Assembly: GCF_006517235.1 (NCBI RefSeq)
Contig: NZ_CP041188.1
Coordinates: 2,108,001-2,172,000, forward strand
Direction: 5' to 3'
Length of the DNA stretch: 64,000 nucleotides
DNA from: Pseudarthrobacter sp. NIBRBAC000502772
Lineage (GTDB): Bacteria > Actinomycetota > Actinomycetes > Actinomycetales > Micrococcaceae
In this document: piece by piece, positions 55,975-64,000 of the stretch
Layout: every line of letters begins with the position of its first letter
Position numbering within the stretch: position 1 is the first letter of the stretch
Made by a program: the position numbers and the translations under genes
Notes under the pieces: generated by a model
Database searches by the model: none
Told to the model about the DNA's origin: nothing
What the model saw: the letters and a program-made list of their open reading frames with translations, nothing else

Positions 55975-57318
55975 ATGGCTTCTCAACGAGGAGAGTCGCT
56001 CGGCACCGTGGAGACGCGGCGCAAGGGCCTGGACAAATCGCACTACCTTTACATTGCCGTTATTGCCGCCGTCATCCTGGGCGCCGTCGTCGGCCTGCTG
56101 TTCCCCGAGGTCGGCAAATCACTGAAGCCCCTCGGCGACGGCTTTATCAAGCTCATCAAAATGATGATTGCACCGATCATCTTCTGCACCATCGTCCTGG
56201 GCATCGGCTCCATCGCCAAAGCCGCAACGGTCGGCAAGGTCGGCGGCCTGGCCCTGGGCTACTTCGTCGCCATGTCCACCTTTGCCTTGGGTATCGGCCT
56301 TGTCGTCGGCAACCTCATCCACCCGGGTGAGGGTTTGAAGCTGGCGGCGTACGACCCCAACAAGAAGGCGGAAGTAGACAGCACCGTTGCCTTCCTCCTG
56401 GGCATCATTCCGGGCGACATTCCGGTTCTGCCCACACTCTTCGCCGCCATCCTCGTAGGCTTCGCCCTCCAGAAGATGGGCCCACAGGGCGCTCCTGTCC
56501 TCAAGGCCATCGGCCACGGCCAAGTGCTGGTATTCCGCATCCTCATCATGATCATGTGGCTTGCCCCCGTCGGAGCTTTCGGTGCCATCGCCGCCGTCGT
56601 CGGAGCCACCGGCTTCCAGGCGATCGTCAGCATGTTCACCCTGATGGCCGCTTTCTACATCACCTGCGCACTGTTCATCGTCATCATCCTGGGTGGCCTG
56701 CTCAAGGTGGTTACCGGCGTCAACATCTTCAAGCTCATGAAGTACTTGGGCCGCGAGTACCTCCTGATCTTCTCCACCTCCTCCTCCGAGGCAGCCCTTC
56801 CCCGCCTCATCGCCAAGCTGGAACACCTGGGGATCTCCAAGCCCGTCGTCGGCGTCACCGTCCCCACCGGCTACTCCTTCAACCTGGACGGCACGGCCAT
56901 CTACCTGACCATGGCGTCCCTGTTCGTGGCCAACGCCATGGGCACGCCGCTGGATCTCGGAGCGCAGATTTCCCTGCTGATCTTCATGATCATTGCCTCC
57001 AAGGGTGCCGCCGGCGTCACCGGTGCCGGCCTGGCCACTCTGGCTGCTGGTCTCCAGGCGCACGCGCCCCAGCTGCTGGGGGGCGTGGGCATGATTGTGG
57101 GCATCGACCGCTTCATGTCCGAGGCGCGGGCACTGACGAACTTCACCGGCAACGCCGTTGCCACCGTCCTGGTCGGCACCTGGGTCAAGGAAATCGACAA
57201 CGAGCAGGTAAGCGAAGTTCTCTCGGGCCGGGCTCCCTTCGACGAGCAGACCATGATCGCAGGACATGCCGAGCCGACGACGGCTTCTCCCAAGGAGCCG
57301 GTGCTGGCCAACGCCTAA
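55975..57318 (+). CDS. dctA: C4-dicarboxylate transporter
   Basis: A 447-residue member of the dicarboxylate/amino acid:cation symporter family, importing succinate, fumarate and malate. SSSEAALPRLIAKLEHLGI (serine-rich re-entrant loop), TVPTGYSFNLDGTAIYL and the C-terminal VGIDRFMSEARALTNFTGNAVAT motif are diagnostic of DctA. Eight membrane segments are expected. ATG 55975 has AAGGAG seven bases upstream; a longer frame to 55882 has no support. Expression is probably driven by the neighbouring two-component system and a CRP-type regulator. Confidence 0.95.
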   Translation: MASQRGESLGTVETRRKGLDKSHYLYIAVIAAVILGAVVGLLFPEVGKSLKPLGDGFIKLIKMMIAPIIFCTIVLGIGSIAKAATVGKVGGLALGYFVAMSTFALGIGLVVGNLIHPGEGLKLAAYDPNKKAEVDSTVAFLLGIIPGDIPVLPTLFAAILVGFALQKMGPQGAPVLKAIGHGQVLVFRILIMIMWLAPVGAFGAIAAVVGATGFQAIVSMFTLMAAFYITCALFIVIILGGLLKVVTGVNIFKLMKYLGREYLLIFSTSSSEAALPRLIAKLEHLGISKPVVGVTVPTGYSFNLDGTAIYLTMASLFVANAMGTPLDLGAQISLLIFMIIASKGAAGVTGAGLATLAAGLQAHAPQLLGGVGMIVGIDRFMSEARALTNFTGNAVATVLVGTWVKEIDNEQVSEVLSGRAPFDEQTMIAGHAEPTTASPKEPVLANA

Positions 57319-57346
57319 CGCGGCGCTGAATCTGACCAAGCTGCGG

Positions 57347-57378
57347 ACCGCCCGCACAGCCCCGGCTGTGCGGGCGGT
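57347..57378 (+). terminator. dctA terminator hairpin
   Basis: Perfect 15-bp arms (57347-57361, 57364-57378) with only two bases between them, 28 bp after the dctA stop. No T run. The remaining 176 bp up to parA show no gene; a short inverted repeat ACCTTC/GAAGGT lies near 57400. Confidence 0.7.
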
Positions 57379-57554
57379 TCCTGCGTGCGGCAGGCTAACC
57401 TTCGACCTCTACTAGAAGGTCAAGGCTCAGAATCCACGCAAAGTCAAGTTCCCTCGAATACCGTGTCGGGGCCTGTAGCCTAGGTGGAAAGCAGGATCGG
57501 CGCTGGAGTTCCAGCGGCAGGAAAATCACCGTCATCGAAAGTGTGGATAGATAC

Positions 57555-58454
57555 GTGAGCAGCGAACAGGGTTCGGCAACTCTGGAAGGCACGGAACTCG
57601 ATCTGGAAGACGCCGTGATGGGTCCCACCGGGCGCCCCCACCGCGAATTTCCGGAACCCGCCCCGCTGTCGTCCCACGGTCCCGCGCGCGTGATCGCCAT
57701 GGTCAACCAAAAGGGCGGCGTTGGCAAAACCACATCCACCATCAACCTGGCAGCGGCCCTTGCTGAATACGGCCGCAGGGTGCTGCTGGTTGACTTCGAC
57801 CCGCAGGGCGCGCTGTCTGCGGGCCTGGGCATCAACCCGCACGAACTGGACCTGACGGTCTACAACGTCCTCATGGACCGCAAGGTGGACATCCGCGACG
57901 CCATCCACCAGACCGGCGTCGAAAACGTGGACCTGCTGCCGGCCAACATCGACCTCTCCGCCGCAGAAGTGCAGCTGGTCAATGAAGTCGCCCGTGAACA
58001 GGTACTGGACAGGGCGCTGAAAAAAGTCGAAGACGATTACGACGTCGTCCTGATCGACTGCCAGCCCTCCCTGGGCCTGCTGACGGTCAACGCGCTGACC
58101 GCCGCCCACGGCGTGATCATCCCGCTGATCTGTGAGTTTTTCGCGCTCCGTGCCGTAGCCCTGCTGGTGGAAACCATCGACAAGGTCCAGGACAGGCTGA
58201 ACCCCGGCCTGCAGGTTGATGGTGTCCTGGCCACCATGTACGACGCCCGCACGCTCCACAGCCGCGAAGTCATCACCCGCCTGGTGGAAGCCTTCGGCGA
58301 CAAAGTCTTCGAGACCGTCATCAAACGCTCCATCAAGTTCGCGGACGCCACCGTCGCGGCCGAGCCGATCACCAGCTACGCCGGCAGCCACATCGGCGCC
58401 GATGCCTACCGCCGCCTGGCCAAAGAGCTGATTTCGCGCGGCGGCGCACCCTAA
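57555..58454 (+). CDS. ParA/Soj-family ATPase
   Basis: A 299-residue MinD/ParA-type ATPase. The deviant Walker A is VNQKGGVGKTTSTINLAAAL, Walker A' LLVDFDPQGALSAGLG, Walker B VVLIDCQPSLGLLTVNAL. The N-terminal 45 residues are an extension. Start GTG 57555 (MSSEQGSATLEG) is preferred; GTG 57543 adds four residues. No parB or parS is nearby. It is the paralogue always found before scpA-scpB in actinobacteria (Rv1708 type), separate from the origin-proximal parAB. Role in chromosome organisation is inferred. Confidence 0.92.
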   Translation: MSSEQGSATLEGTELDLEDAVMGPTGRPHREFPEPAPLSSHGPARVIAMVNQKGGVGKTTSTINLAAALAEYGRRVLLVDFDPQGALSAGLGINPHELDLTVYNVLMDRKVDIRDAIHQTGVENVDLLPANIDLSAAEVQLVNEVAREQVLDRALKKVEDDYDVVLIDCQPSLGLLTVNALTAAHGVIIPLICEFFALRAVALLVETIDKVQDRLNPGLQVDGVLATMYDARTLHSREVITRLVEAFGDKVFETVIKRSIKFADATVAAEPITSYAGSHIGADAYRRLAKELISRGGAP

Positions 58455-58460
58455 TTACGC

Positions 58461-59273
58461 GTGGCCGAGTCCAAACCCGGCTTTGAGGTGCGGCTGGCCA
58501 ACTTCACCGGCCCGTTCGACCTCCTGCTGGGCCTGATCGCCAAGCACCAGCTGGACATCACCGAGGTGGCCATTGCCACCGTCACTGATGAGTTCATCAA
58601 GTACATCAGGAAGCTCCAGAAGCTCGGCGAGGAATGGGCGCTGGATGAAGCCAGCGAATTCCTGGTCATCGCCGCCACCCTCCTGGATCTCAAGGCGGCA
58701 AGGCTGCTGCCCGCCGGTGAAGTCGAGGACGATGAGGACATCGCCCGGCTGGAAGCGCGTGACCTCCTTTTTGCGAGGCTTCTCCAATACAAGGCGTTCA
58801 AGCAGGTGGCAGCCTTGATGGCGGGAACCCTCGACCAGGAAGCCGGCCGGTTTCCGCGTCAGGTTGCCTTGGAAGAGCACTTCGCCGCCATGCTCCCGGA
58901 ACTGGTGTGGAAGCACACACCGGACCAGTTCGCCCGCCTGGCCGAGTCCGCACTGAAGCCCAAGACGCCACGGCCCACCGAGGTGGGCCTTGCCCACCTG
59001 CATGGCAGTGCCGTCAGCGTGAAGGAACAGGCCGAGATCCTGGGGCTCCGGCTCCAGTTGGGGAAGCCCCTGTCGTTCCGAGCGTTGATCGCCGACGCCG
59101 ATTCCACCCTCGTGGTGGTGGCCAGGTTCCTGGCATTGCTGGAGATGTTCCGGGACCGGGCAGTCTCCTTCGACCAGGTGTCGCCCCTGGGTGATCTCAC
59201 CGTGCACTGGATGGTGGATGGCCGGGACTGGTCAACAGAAAACCTAAGCGAAGAATACGAGGAACTGTCGTGA
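58461..59273 (+). CDS. scpA: segregation and condensation protein A
   Basis: A 270-residue kleisin that bridges the SMC heads in the condensin complex. FEVRLANFTGPFDLLLGLIAKHQLDITEVAIA is the conserved N-terminal SMC-neck-binding helix region; the middle binds ScpB; the C-terminal winged helix includes VARFLALLEMFRDRAVSFDQ. GTG 58461 follows parA by six bases, and the stop overlaps scpB (GTGA). Confidence 0.95.
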   Translation: MAESKPGFEVRLANFTGPFDLLLGLIAKHQLDITEVAIATVTDEFIKYIRKLQKLGEEWALDEASEFLVIAATLLDLKAARLLPAGEVEDDEDIARLEARDLLFARLLQYKAFKQVAALMAGTLDQEAGRFPRQVALEEHFAAMLPELVWKHTPDQFARLAESALKPKTPRPTEVGLAHLHGSAVSVKEQAEILGLRLQLGKPLSFRALIADADSTLVVVARFLALLEMFRDRAVSFDQVSPLGDLTVHWMVDGRDWSTENLSEEYEELS

Positions 59274-59932
59274 GCCAAGAACTTCCGGAGCCCGGGGCGG
59301 AGCCGGTCCTGGACGTCCGGGATCTTCCCGGCGGTGCCAAGGCTGCACTCGAGGCGGTCCTGATGGTCCTGGACCAACCGGCCAGCGCTACTGAGCTGGC
59401 CGCCGGGCTTAACCTGACCGTCGCCGTCGTCGAGGAGTTACTGGCGGAACTGCAGCGGGAGTATAGCGGCTATACTGTTAAAGCCCCGGACATGGACCGT
59501 GCCAGCGATGCTGGCTTCAGCGCCAGCCCCCGGGGTTTCGAATTGCGGAACATCGCCGGTGGCTGGCGGATCTACTCCCGCGCAGACTTCGCCGAGATCG
59601 TCGGACGGTTTGTGCTTGAGGGTCAGACGGCCAGGCTCACGCAGGCAGCCTTGGAAACATTGGCTGTCATCGCATACCGCCAACCTGTCTCCAGGGCCAG
59701 GGTGTCTGCAATTCGAGGAGTCAATGTCGATTCTGTCGTACGGACATTGACCCAGCGCGGACTGATCGAAGATTCGGGACACGATCCTGAGTCGGGAGCC
59801 ATCCTCTACCGGACCACGTCGTATTTCCTGGAACGGATGGGAATCAGCTCCGCAGCGGAACTGCCCCAGCTCTCACCCCATCTTCCGGGGCTCGAGGGCA
59901 TTGCGGAGTTCTACGACGCCGACAGAATGTAG
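59270..59932 (+). CDS. scpB: segregation and condensation protein B
   Basis: A 220-residue ScpB with two winged-helix domains. AALEAVLMVLDQPASATELA and LTQAALETLAVIAYRQPVSRARVSAIRGVNVDSVVRTLTQRGLI are typical; it dimerises on ScpA in the SMC complex. The N-terminal and C-terminal tails are short. GTG start inside the scpA stop. A short hairpin GCGGGA/TCCCGC follows the stop at 59933-59946. Confidence 0.95.
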   Translation: MSQELPEPGAEPVLDVRDLPGGAKAALEAVLMVLDQPASATELAAGLNLTVAVVEELLAELQREYSGYTVKAPDMDRASDAGFSASPRGFELRNIAGGWRIYSRADFAEIVGRFVLEGQTARLTQAALETLAVIAYRQPVSRARVSAIRGVNVDSVVRTLTQRGLIEDSGHDPESGAILYRTTSYFLERMGISSAAELPQLSPHLPGLEGIAEFYDADRM

Positions 59933-60042
59933 GCGGGAAATCCCGCATGCACACACGAATATTCATAAGGGCAGATAATTTCTGCATGGCTGGCTAGGGT
60001 TGTTCTTGGACAACCAGCCGGCCAAATAACGAAGGACGGGTC

Positions 60043-61332
60043 ATGACACAGGCGGGACGCCAGGGTTCACCACGTAACAGTTCGGGACGCAACAGTTCAG
60101 AACGCAATGCCGGACAGGGCGGCGCCAGCCGCAATCCAGCGGCCAGCCGTAATCCGGCGCAGGGCGGCGCAAGCCGGAATCCTGCACAGGGCGGCAGCGG
60201 CCGCCCCAGCGCGGCGGGCGGCGGATTCCGCGCCGGCGCAGGCAAGCGTAACGCCGGATTCGGCGGCGGCGACCGGCCGTACAAGGCCCCGAGGCCCCGC
60301 GAGGAGCCATTTGTGGATCCCGGCGACGCCCCGGCGTCGCCACCGGCCGGCCGCGGTGCCTCCGACTGGAAGCCGGCAGGCAGCACATCGGCGCGCAAGC
60401 CTGCTGCCCGCAAACCGGGCGCCAACAAGGCTCCCGGCACCCCCGGCGCGCTCAAGCCCAAGCCGCGCACCGGAAGGCCCGGGGCGGCGGCGTCACGCGC
60501 CTTCGGCAGCGAACGGTTTGGCCAGAACCTTGGCCCCGTCCGGAAGCCTGCCCGCAAGCGCGGAGCCCGCGGTGACGTCCCGCAGTCGGAAATGCACGAC
60601 GCCGACGGCACCCGCCTGCAGAAGGTCATGGCCCAGGCCGGCGTGGCTTCGCGCCGCGTCTGCGAAGAGATGATCGCCGAAGGCCGTGTTGAGGTCGACG
60701 GCCAGGTTGTCACTGAGCTTGGTGTCCGCGTGGACCCTAAGACGGCAGTCATCCACGTTGATGGCCTGCGCATCCAGCTGGATGAAAACCTCGTATACAT
60801 GGTCTTCAACAAGCCCAAGGGCGTGGTGTCCACCATGGAAGACCCCGATGGCCGTCCCTGCATCAGCGATTTTGTGCGGAAGACCCACCTGGGCGAACGC
60901 CTGTTCCACGTGGGCCGGCTGGACGTCGCCACCGAAGGGCTGCTGCTGCTGACCAACGACGGCGAACTGGCCAACCGGCTGACGCACCCGTCCTACGAGG
61001 TCCCGAAGACCTATCTGGTCCAGGTCCGCGGCCCGTTCCCGCAGGGAGTCGGCGCCCAGCTCCGCGAAGGCGTGGAACTCGAGGATGGCTTTGCCTCCGT
61101 TGACTCCTTCAAGCTGGTGGACTCCACTCCGGGCCATGTGCTGATCGAAGTGGTTCTGCACTCAGGCAAGAACCGGATTGTCCGTCGCCTGTTCGACGCC
61201 GTCGGGTTCCCGGTCCTGCGCCTGGTGCGCGTCAAGGTGGGTCCCATTGGCCTGGGCGACCAGCGCCAGGGCAGCATCCGCAACCTTGGCAAGCAGGAAG
61301 TCGGCCACCTGCTGGCATCCGTAGGACTCTGA
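60043..61332 (+). CDS. rluB: 23S rRNA pseudouridine synthase with long disordered N terminus
   Basis: A 429-residue RsuA/RluB-family enzyme. Residues 1-180 are Gly/Arg/Ala/Pro/Asn-rich repeats (QGGASRNPA, SRNPA) and disordered. Then the S4 domain (TRLQKVMAQAGVASRRVCEEMI), and the catalytic domain with HVGRLDVATEGLLLLTNDG containing the active-site Asp, and VLHSGKNRIVRRLFDAVGFPV. RluB targets U2605 of 23S rRNA in E. coli. The extension may help RNA binding, like the tail of the TPR protein at 33319. Confidence 0.93.
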   Translation: MTQAGRQGSPRNSSGRNSSERNAGQGGASRNPAASRNPAQGGASRNPAQGGSGRPSAAGGGFRAGAGKRNAGFGGGDRPYKAPRPREEPFVDPGDAPASPPAGRGASDWKPAGSTSARKPAARKPGANKAPGTPGALKPKPRTGRPGAAASRAFGSERFGQNLGPVRKPARKRGARGDVPQSEMHDADGTRLQKVMAQAGVASRRVCEEMIAEGRVEVDGQVVTELGVRVDPKTAVIHVDGLRIQLDENLVYMVFNKPKGVVSTMEDPDGRPCISDFVRKTHLGERLFHVGRLDVATEGLLLLTNDGELANRLTHPSYEVPKTYLVQVRGPFPQGVGAQLREGVELEDGFASVDSFKLVDSTPGHVLIEVVLHSGKNRIVRRLFDAVGFPVLRLVRVKVGPIGLGDQRQGSIRNLGKQEVGHLLASVGL

Positions 61333-61335
61333 GGC

Positions 61336-62445
61336 ATGTCCGCATTTCGCTCCCACGGGCGGGGGCACCTCAACGGGCCGGTCGTGGTGATTGGCACCGG
61401 CCTGCTCGGTGCCAGCATCGGGCTGGGCCTGCGTGGGCGCGGCGTGCCCGTGTTCCTGTCTGACCCGTCGCCGACCAACCAGGCGGTGGCAGTCGACATC
61501 GGCGCCGGCCAGCCCCTGGACCAGCTGGGGGACGAGGCGCCGGAGCTTGTGGTGGTGGCAGCACCGCCGGACGTGACAGCCGACGTCGTGGCCCGTGCGC
61601 TTGCCGACTACCCGGATTCCGTGGTGGTTGACATCGCCAGCGTCAAGGCCGCCATCCTGGCGGAGTTGGGCGGCCGCGGCGCGGACCTCGCCCGCTATGT
61701 GGGGACGCATCCGATGGCTGGGCGCGAAAAGTCCGGGCCGGTTGCGGCCCGCGGCGAGCTCTTCACGTCCATGCCGTGGGTGGTTTGTCCGGGCCCGGAG
61801 TCATCCGCGGCTGCCGTGCAGACTGCGCGTTCCCTGGCCACGGACCTGGGAGCCGTGGTTTCCCAGTTCACTGCCGACGAACACGACGAAGCCGTGGCCT
61901 TGGTATCGCACCTGCCCCAGATCATGTCCTCCCTGCTGGCCAGCCGGCTGCAGGGGACGCCGCTTCACGCGCTGTCCCTCGCCGGCAACGGGCTGCGGGA
62001 TGTCACGCGGATCGCCGCCAGCGATCCCACGCTGTGGGTCCAGATCCTGGGCGGCAACGCGGGAAAGGTCGTGGAGATCCTTTACGGGGTCCGCGAGGAC
62101 CTGAACCGGCTCATCGGGACGCTGGAGGAACCGCTTGCGCCCGGCGCCAGGCTGGACCTGGCCCAGCTCATCAGCGAAGGCAATGCCGGGCAGGCCCGTA
62201 TTCCGGGTAAGCACGGTGGCCCGCCGCAGGCATACTCCTGGCTGACGGTCCTCGTGGATGACCGGCCGGGACAGATCGCGCAGCTCCTCACCGAAATCGG
62301 TGAGATCGGCGTGAACGTGGAGGACCTTCGGCTGGACCACTCCTCGGGCCAGAACGTGGGCATGGTGGAACTGTCCGTGCTGCCGAACAAGCATGACCAT
62401 CTGATCGAAGCACTCAACGACCGCGGATGGCGGGTATTGCAGTAA
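61336..62445 (+). CDS. tyrA: prephenate dehydrogenase
   Basis: A 369-residue NAD(P)-dependent enzyme of tyrosine synthesis. VVVIGTGLLGASIGLGLRGRG is the dinucleotide fold; DIASVKAAIL, GTHPMAGREKSG contain catalytic and substrate residues including His. The C-terminal ACT domain (YSWLTVLVDDRPGQIAQLLTEIGEIGVNVEDL) suggests feedback control by tyrosine. It begins 3 bp after rluB and ends sharing a base with cmk ATG (TAATG). Confidence 0.94.
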   Translation: MSAFRSHGRGHLNGPVVVIGTGLLGASIGLGLRGRGVPVFLSDPSPTNQAVAVDIGAGQPLDQLGDEAPELVVVAAPPDVTADVVARALADYPDSVVVDIASVKAAILAELGGRGADLARYVGTHPMAGREKSGPVAARGELFTSMPWVVCPGPESSAAAVQTARSLATDLGAVVSQFTADEHDEAVALVSHLPQIMSSLLASRLQGTPLHALSLAGNGLRDVTRIAASDPTLWVQILGGNAGKVVEILYGVREDLNRLIGTLEEPLAPGARLDLAQLISEGNAGQARIPGKHGGPPQAYSWLTVLVDDRPGQIAQLLTEIGEIGVNVEDLRLDHSSGQNVGMVELSVLPNKHDHLIEALNDRGWRVLQ

Positions 62446-63158
62446 TGACACAAGAACTTCTTGACACCCTTCCGGCCTTGCGCGTAGGCAGGCCTTTGGT
62501 GGTCGCCATCGACGGGCCGTCAGGCTCCGGCAAGTCCAGCGTGAGCAAGGAAGTGGCCCGCCGGCTGCACCTTGCCTACCTGGACACCGGCGCCATGTAC
62601 CGTGCCCTGACCTGGTTCTGCGTCACCAGCGGAATTGACCTCAGCGACGCCGCCGCCGTGGAGCAGGCCTCCCGTGACCTGGTCCTGGAACTGAGCACCA
62701 CACCGCGGGAGGAATACGTCCGCGTGGGCGGCGCCGACGTCACGGACGCCATCCGTGAACCGGCAATTTCGTCGGCGGTCAGTGCGGTGGCCACCACCCT
62801 GGGTGCGCGGACCGAACTGATCCGCCGGCAGCGTGAGGTCATTGAAAAGCACCACCGCCGCATCGTGGTGGAGGGCCGGGACATCACGACCGTCGTGGCC
62901 CCGGGCGCGGAAGTCCGCATGCTGCTGACCGCCAGTGAGGAGGCCCGGCTTCGCCGCCGCGGCATCCAACTGGGCGGCACGCAGGATGCGGAGCAGCTCG
63001 CCGCCCAGGTCACCCACCGTGACGCCAAGGATTCCACAGTGGTGAACTTCACCCAGGCTGCCGACGGTGTTGTCACCCTGGATTCTTCCGATCTGGACTT
63101 CGCCGAGACCGTGGACGCGGCGCTCGTGATCGTCACGAAGGTGCTTAACCGTGACTGA
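62445..63158 (+). CDS. cmk: cytidylate kinase
   Basis: A 237-residue (d)CMP kinase. VVAIDGPSGSGKSSVSKEVARRL is the P-loop; LAYLDTGAMYRALTWF and VVEGRDITTVVAPGAEVRMLLTAS are the CMP-binding stretches. ATG 62445 overlaps the tyrA stop by one base; the ATG 18 bases earlier is less likely. The end overlaps the acyltransferase start by eight bases. It works with pyrG in pyrimidine nucleotide supply. Confidence 0.95.
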   Translation: MTQELLDTLPALRVGRPLVVAIDGPSGSGKSSVSKEVARRLHLAYLDTGAMYRALTWFCVTSGIDLSDAAAVEQASRDLVLELSTTPREEYVRVGGADVTDAIREPAISSAVSAVATTLGARTELIRRQREVIEKHHRRIVVEGRDITTVVAPGAEVRMLLTASEEARLRRRGIQLGGTQDAEQLAAQVTHRDAKDSTVVNFTQAADGVVTLDSSDLDFAETVDAALVIVTKVLNRD

Positions 63159-63870
63159 CCGCGGCGTGCGGCTTCCCTCCGGCCTGACCATGACATGGAG
63201 CCGGCCCGTCGGCTGGCTCCTGGACCACGTGGTGTACCGCACGTCCGTCACAGGCCGGGACAACGTGCCTACGGGTGGGCCGGTGATTTTTGCCGGCAAC
63301 CACATCAGTTTCCTGGACGGGCCGGTGATGTTCGGCGCGTCGCCGCGTCCCATGCACATCCTGGTCAAGAAGGAGATGTTCAAGGGCTTGCTGGGTCGGG
63401 TCCTTCGGGCCTCCGGCCAGCTGCCGGTTGACCGCTCCGGGGACCGGGCTGCGCTGCTGCTGGGCAAGAACATGCTCGACGCCGGCCGCTGCATCGGGAT
63501 TCTTCCGGAAGGATCTCGGGGGAGCGGCCAGGCAACAGACATCAACAACGGGGTGGCCTGGCTGGCGCTGAACTCGGGCGCCCCCGTGGTTCCCGTGGCG
63601 ATCCTCGGCACCCGGACGGGCAACGAACACCTCGACACAGTACCCAGGCCAGGGCGGCGGTTCCACGTCAGCTTCGGCAACGCACTGACCCTCAGCCGCA
63701 ACCCCGGCGAAACGGGCCGTGCTTCAATGGACAGGGCGGGAATGGAAATCCGCGCTGCGCTTGCGGGGCACGTCCAGGAGACCATCCAACACAGTGGGCA
63801 GCCTTTGCCCCACGCGGATTTCCGCACGAACTTCACAGCAGTAGCCGGGACGCCGGCAGATGACCACTAA
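63151..63870 (+). CDS. 1-acyl-sn-glycerol-3-phosphate acyltransferase (PlsC-like)
   Basis: A 239-residue membrane-associated acyltransferase. NHISFLDGPVM is the catalytic HX4D motif, ILPEGSRGSGQ the glycerophosphate-binding EGxR motif, and VPVAILGTRTG the third block. It should acylate lysophosphatidate to phosphatidate, or a related lipid. GTG 63151 overlaps cmk by eight bases. A cmk-plsC-der order is common in actinobacteria. Confidence 0.88.
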   Translation: MTDRGVRLPSGLTMTWSRPVGWLLDHVVYRTSVTGRDNVPTGGPVIFAGNHISFLDGPVMFGASPRPMHILVKKEMFKGLLGRVLRASGQLPVDRSGDRAALLLGKNMLDAGRCIGILPEGSRGSGQATDINNGVAWLALNSGAPVVPVAILGTRTGNEHLDTVPRPGRRFHVSFGNALTLSRNPGETGRASMDRAGMEIRAALAGHVQETIQHSGQPLPHADFRTNFTAVAGTPADDH

Positions 63871-63880
63871 GGAAAGTGCA

Positions 63881-64000
63881 ATGAGCGATACGACTCAAAC
63901 CTCCAGCCACTCCGGCGCCGGCGAAGATGAATACACGCCCACCGGCACGGACCAGGTGGCCGAGCGGCTGGCCGCGATCGACGACGACGAAGCGGAGATG
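63881..64000 (+). CDS. der: ribosome-associated GTPase Der, 5' end
   Basis: Forty N-terminal residues from ATG 63881 to the window end. The sequence is an acidic, disordered leader (GEDEYTPTGTDQVAERLAAIDDDE) such as precedes the first G domain in Arthrobacter Der proteins. GGAAAG lies upstream. The call rests on gene order after cmk and plsC and on resemblance of this leader; the GTPase motifs are outside the window. Confidence 0.7.
   Translation, partial: MSDTTQTSSHSGAGEDEYTPTGTDQVAERLAAIDDDEAEM

Noticed and set aside
57555..58454. ParA homologue as a sign of a plasmid or replication origin
   Set aside because: There is no parB, parS or dnaA nearby; this ParA paralogue regularly precedes scpAB in actinobacteria.

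Overview
This window is chromosomal DNA from a high-GC actinobacterium of the Micrococcaceae, most likely Arthrobacter or Pseudarthrobacter. The 16S rRNA gene reads like members of that group, and GTG/TTG starts, ATGA/GTGA gene overlaps and possible leaderless starts are common. It carries 49 protein genes (two cut by the window ends, one frameshifted) and one complete 16S-23S-5S rRNA operon. I see no tRNA gene, insertion sequence, prophage or CRISPR array.

Layout. (1) 1-1376: 3' part of pheT. (2) 1389-7604: an Sfp-type phosphopantetheinyl transferase, an M1 metallopeptidase and a large membrane-bound single-module NRPS of the poly-lysine synthetase (Pls) type. (3) 7693-9964: quinone oxidoreductase and fatty acid desaturase. 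(4) 10096-18906: the complete arginine operon argCJBDFRGH. (5) 18907-25589: a long nested palindrome, a mycothiol-dependent-type enzyme, an alkylation-repair group (alkA with Ada/AraC domains, ogt, mpg), a GNAT enzyme and a HelD/HelR-type RNA polymerase-recycling ATPase. (6) 25669-32976: tyrS and the rRNA operon. (7) 33319-44137: repeat-rich TPR protein, HAD phosphatase, a small conserved protein, tlyA, NAD kinase, recN, pyrG, NUDIX hydrolase, xerD and a second NUDIX hydrolase. (8) 44226-57318: a metabolic block with methylcitrate-cycle genes and their GntR regulator, prpE, an NCS1 permease with a class V aminotransferase, and a C4-dicarboxylate two-component system facing dctA. (9) 57555-64000: parA-like, scpA, scpB, rluB, tyrA, cmk, plsC-like and the start of der.

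The core genes (pheT, arg operon, mpg, tyrS, TPR/HAD/tlyA/NADK/recN/pyrG/NUDIX/xerD, parA/scpAB/rluB/cmk/der) follow the order I remember from other actinobacteria such as Mycobacterium tuberculosis. The NRPS group and the propionate/dicarboxylate block are the accessory insertions.

Most interesting points: a candidate cationic poly-amino-acid synthetase with a lysine-like specificity code read by eye; REP-like palindromes built into the N-terminal codons of argD and argH; two TGTATACA operators exactly 63 bp apart between gntR-prpDBC and prpE; a CRP/GlxR-type site between dctA and its sensor kinase, whose gene has an apparent 1-nt deletion; an rRNA promoter embedded in the tyrS terminator hairpin; and three 153-bp tandem repeats in a disordered TPR protein. 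All assignments come from reading the sequence; no database search was run.
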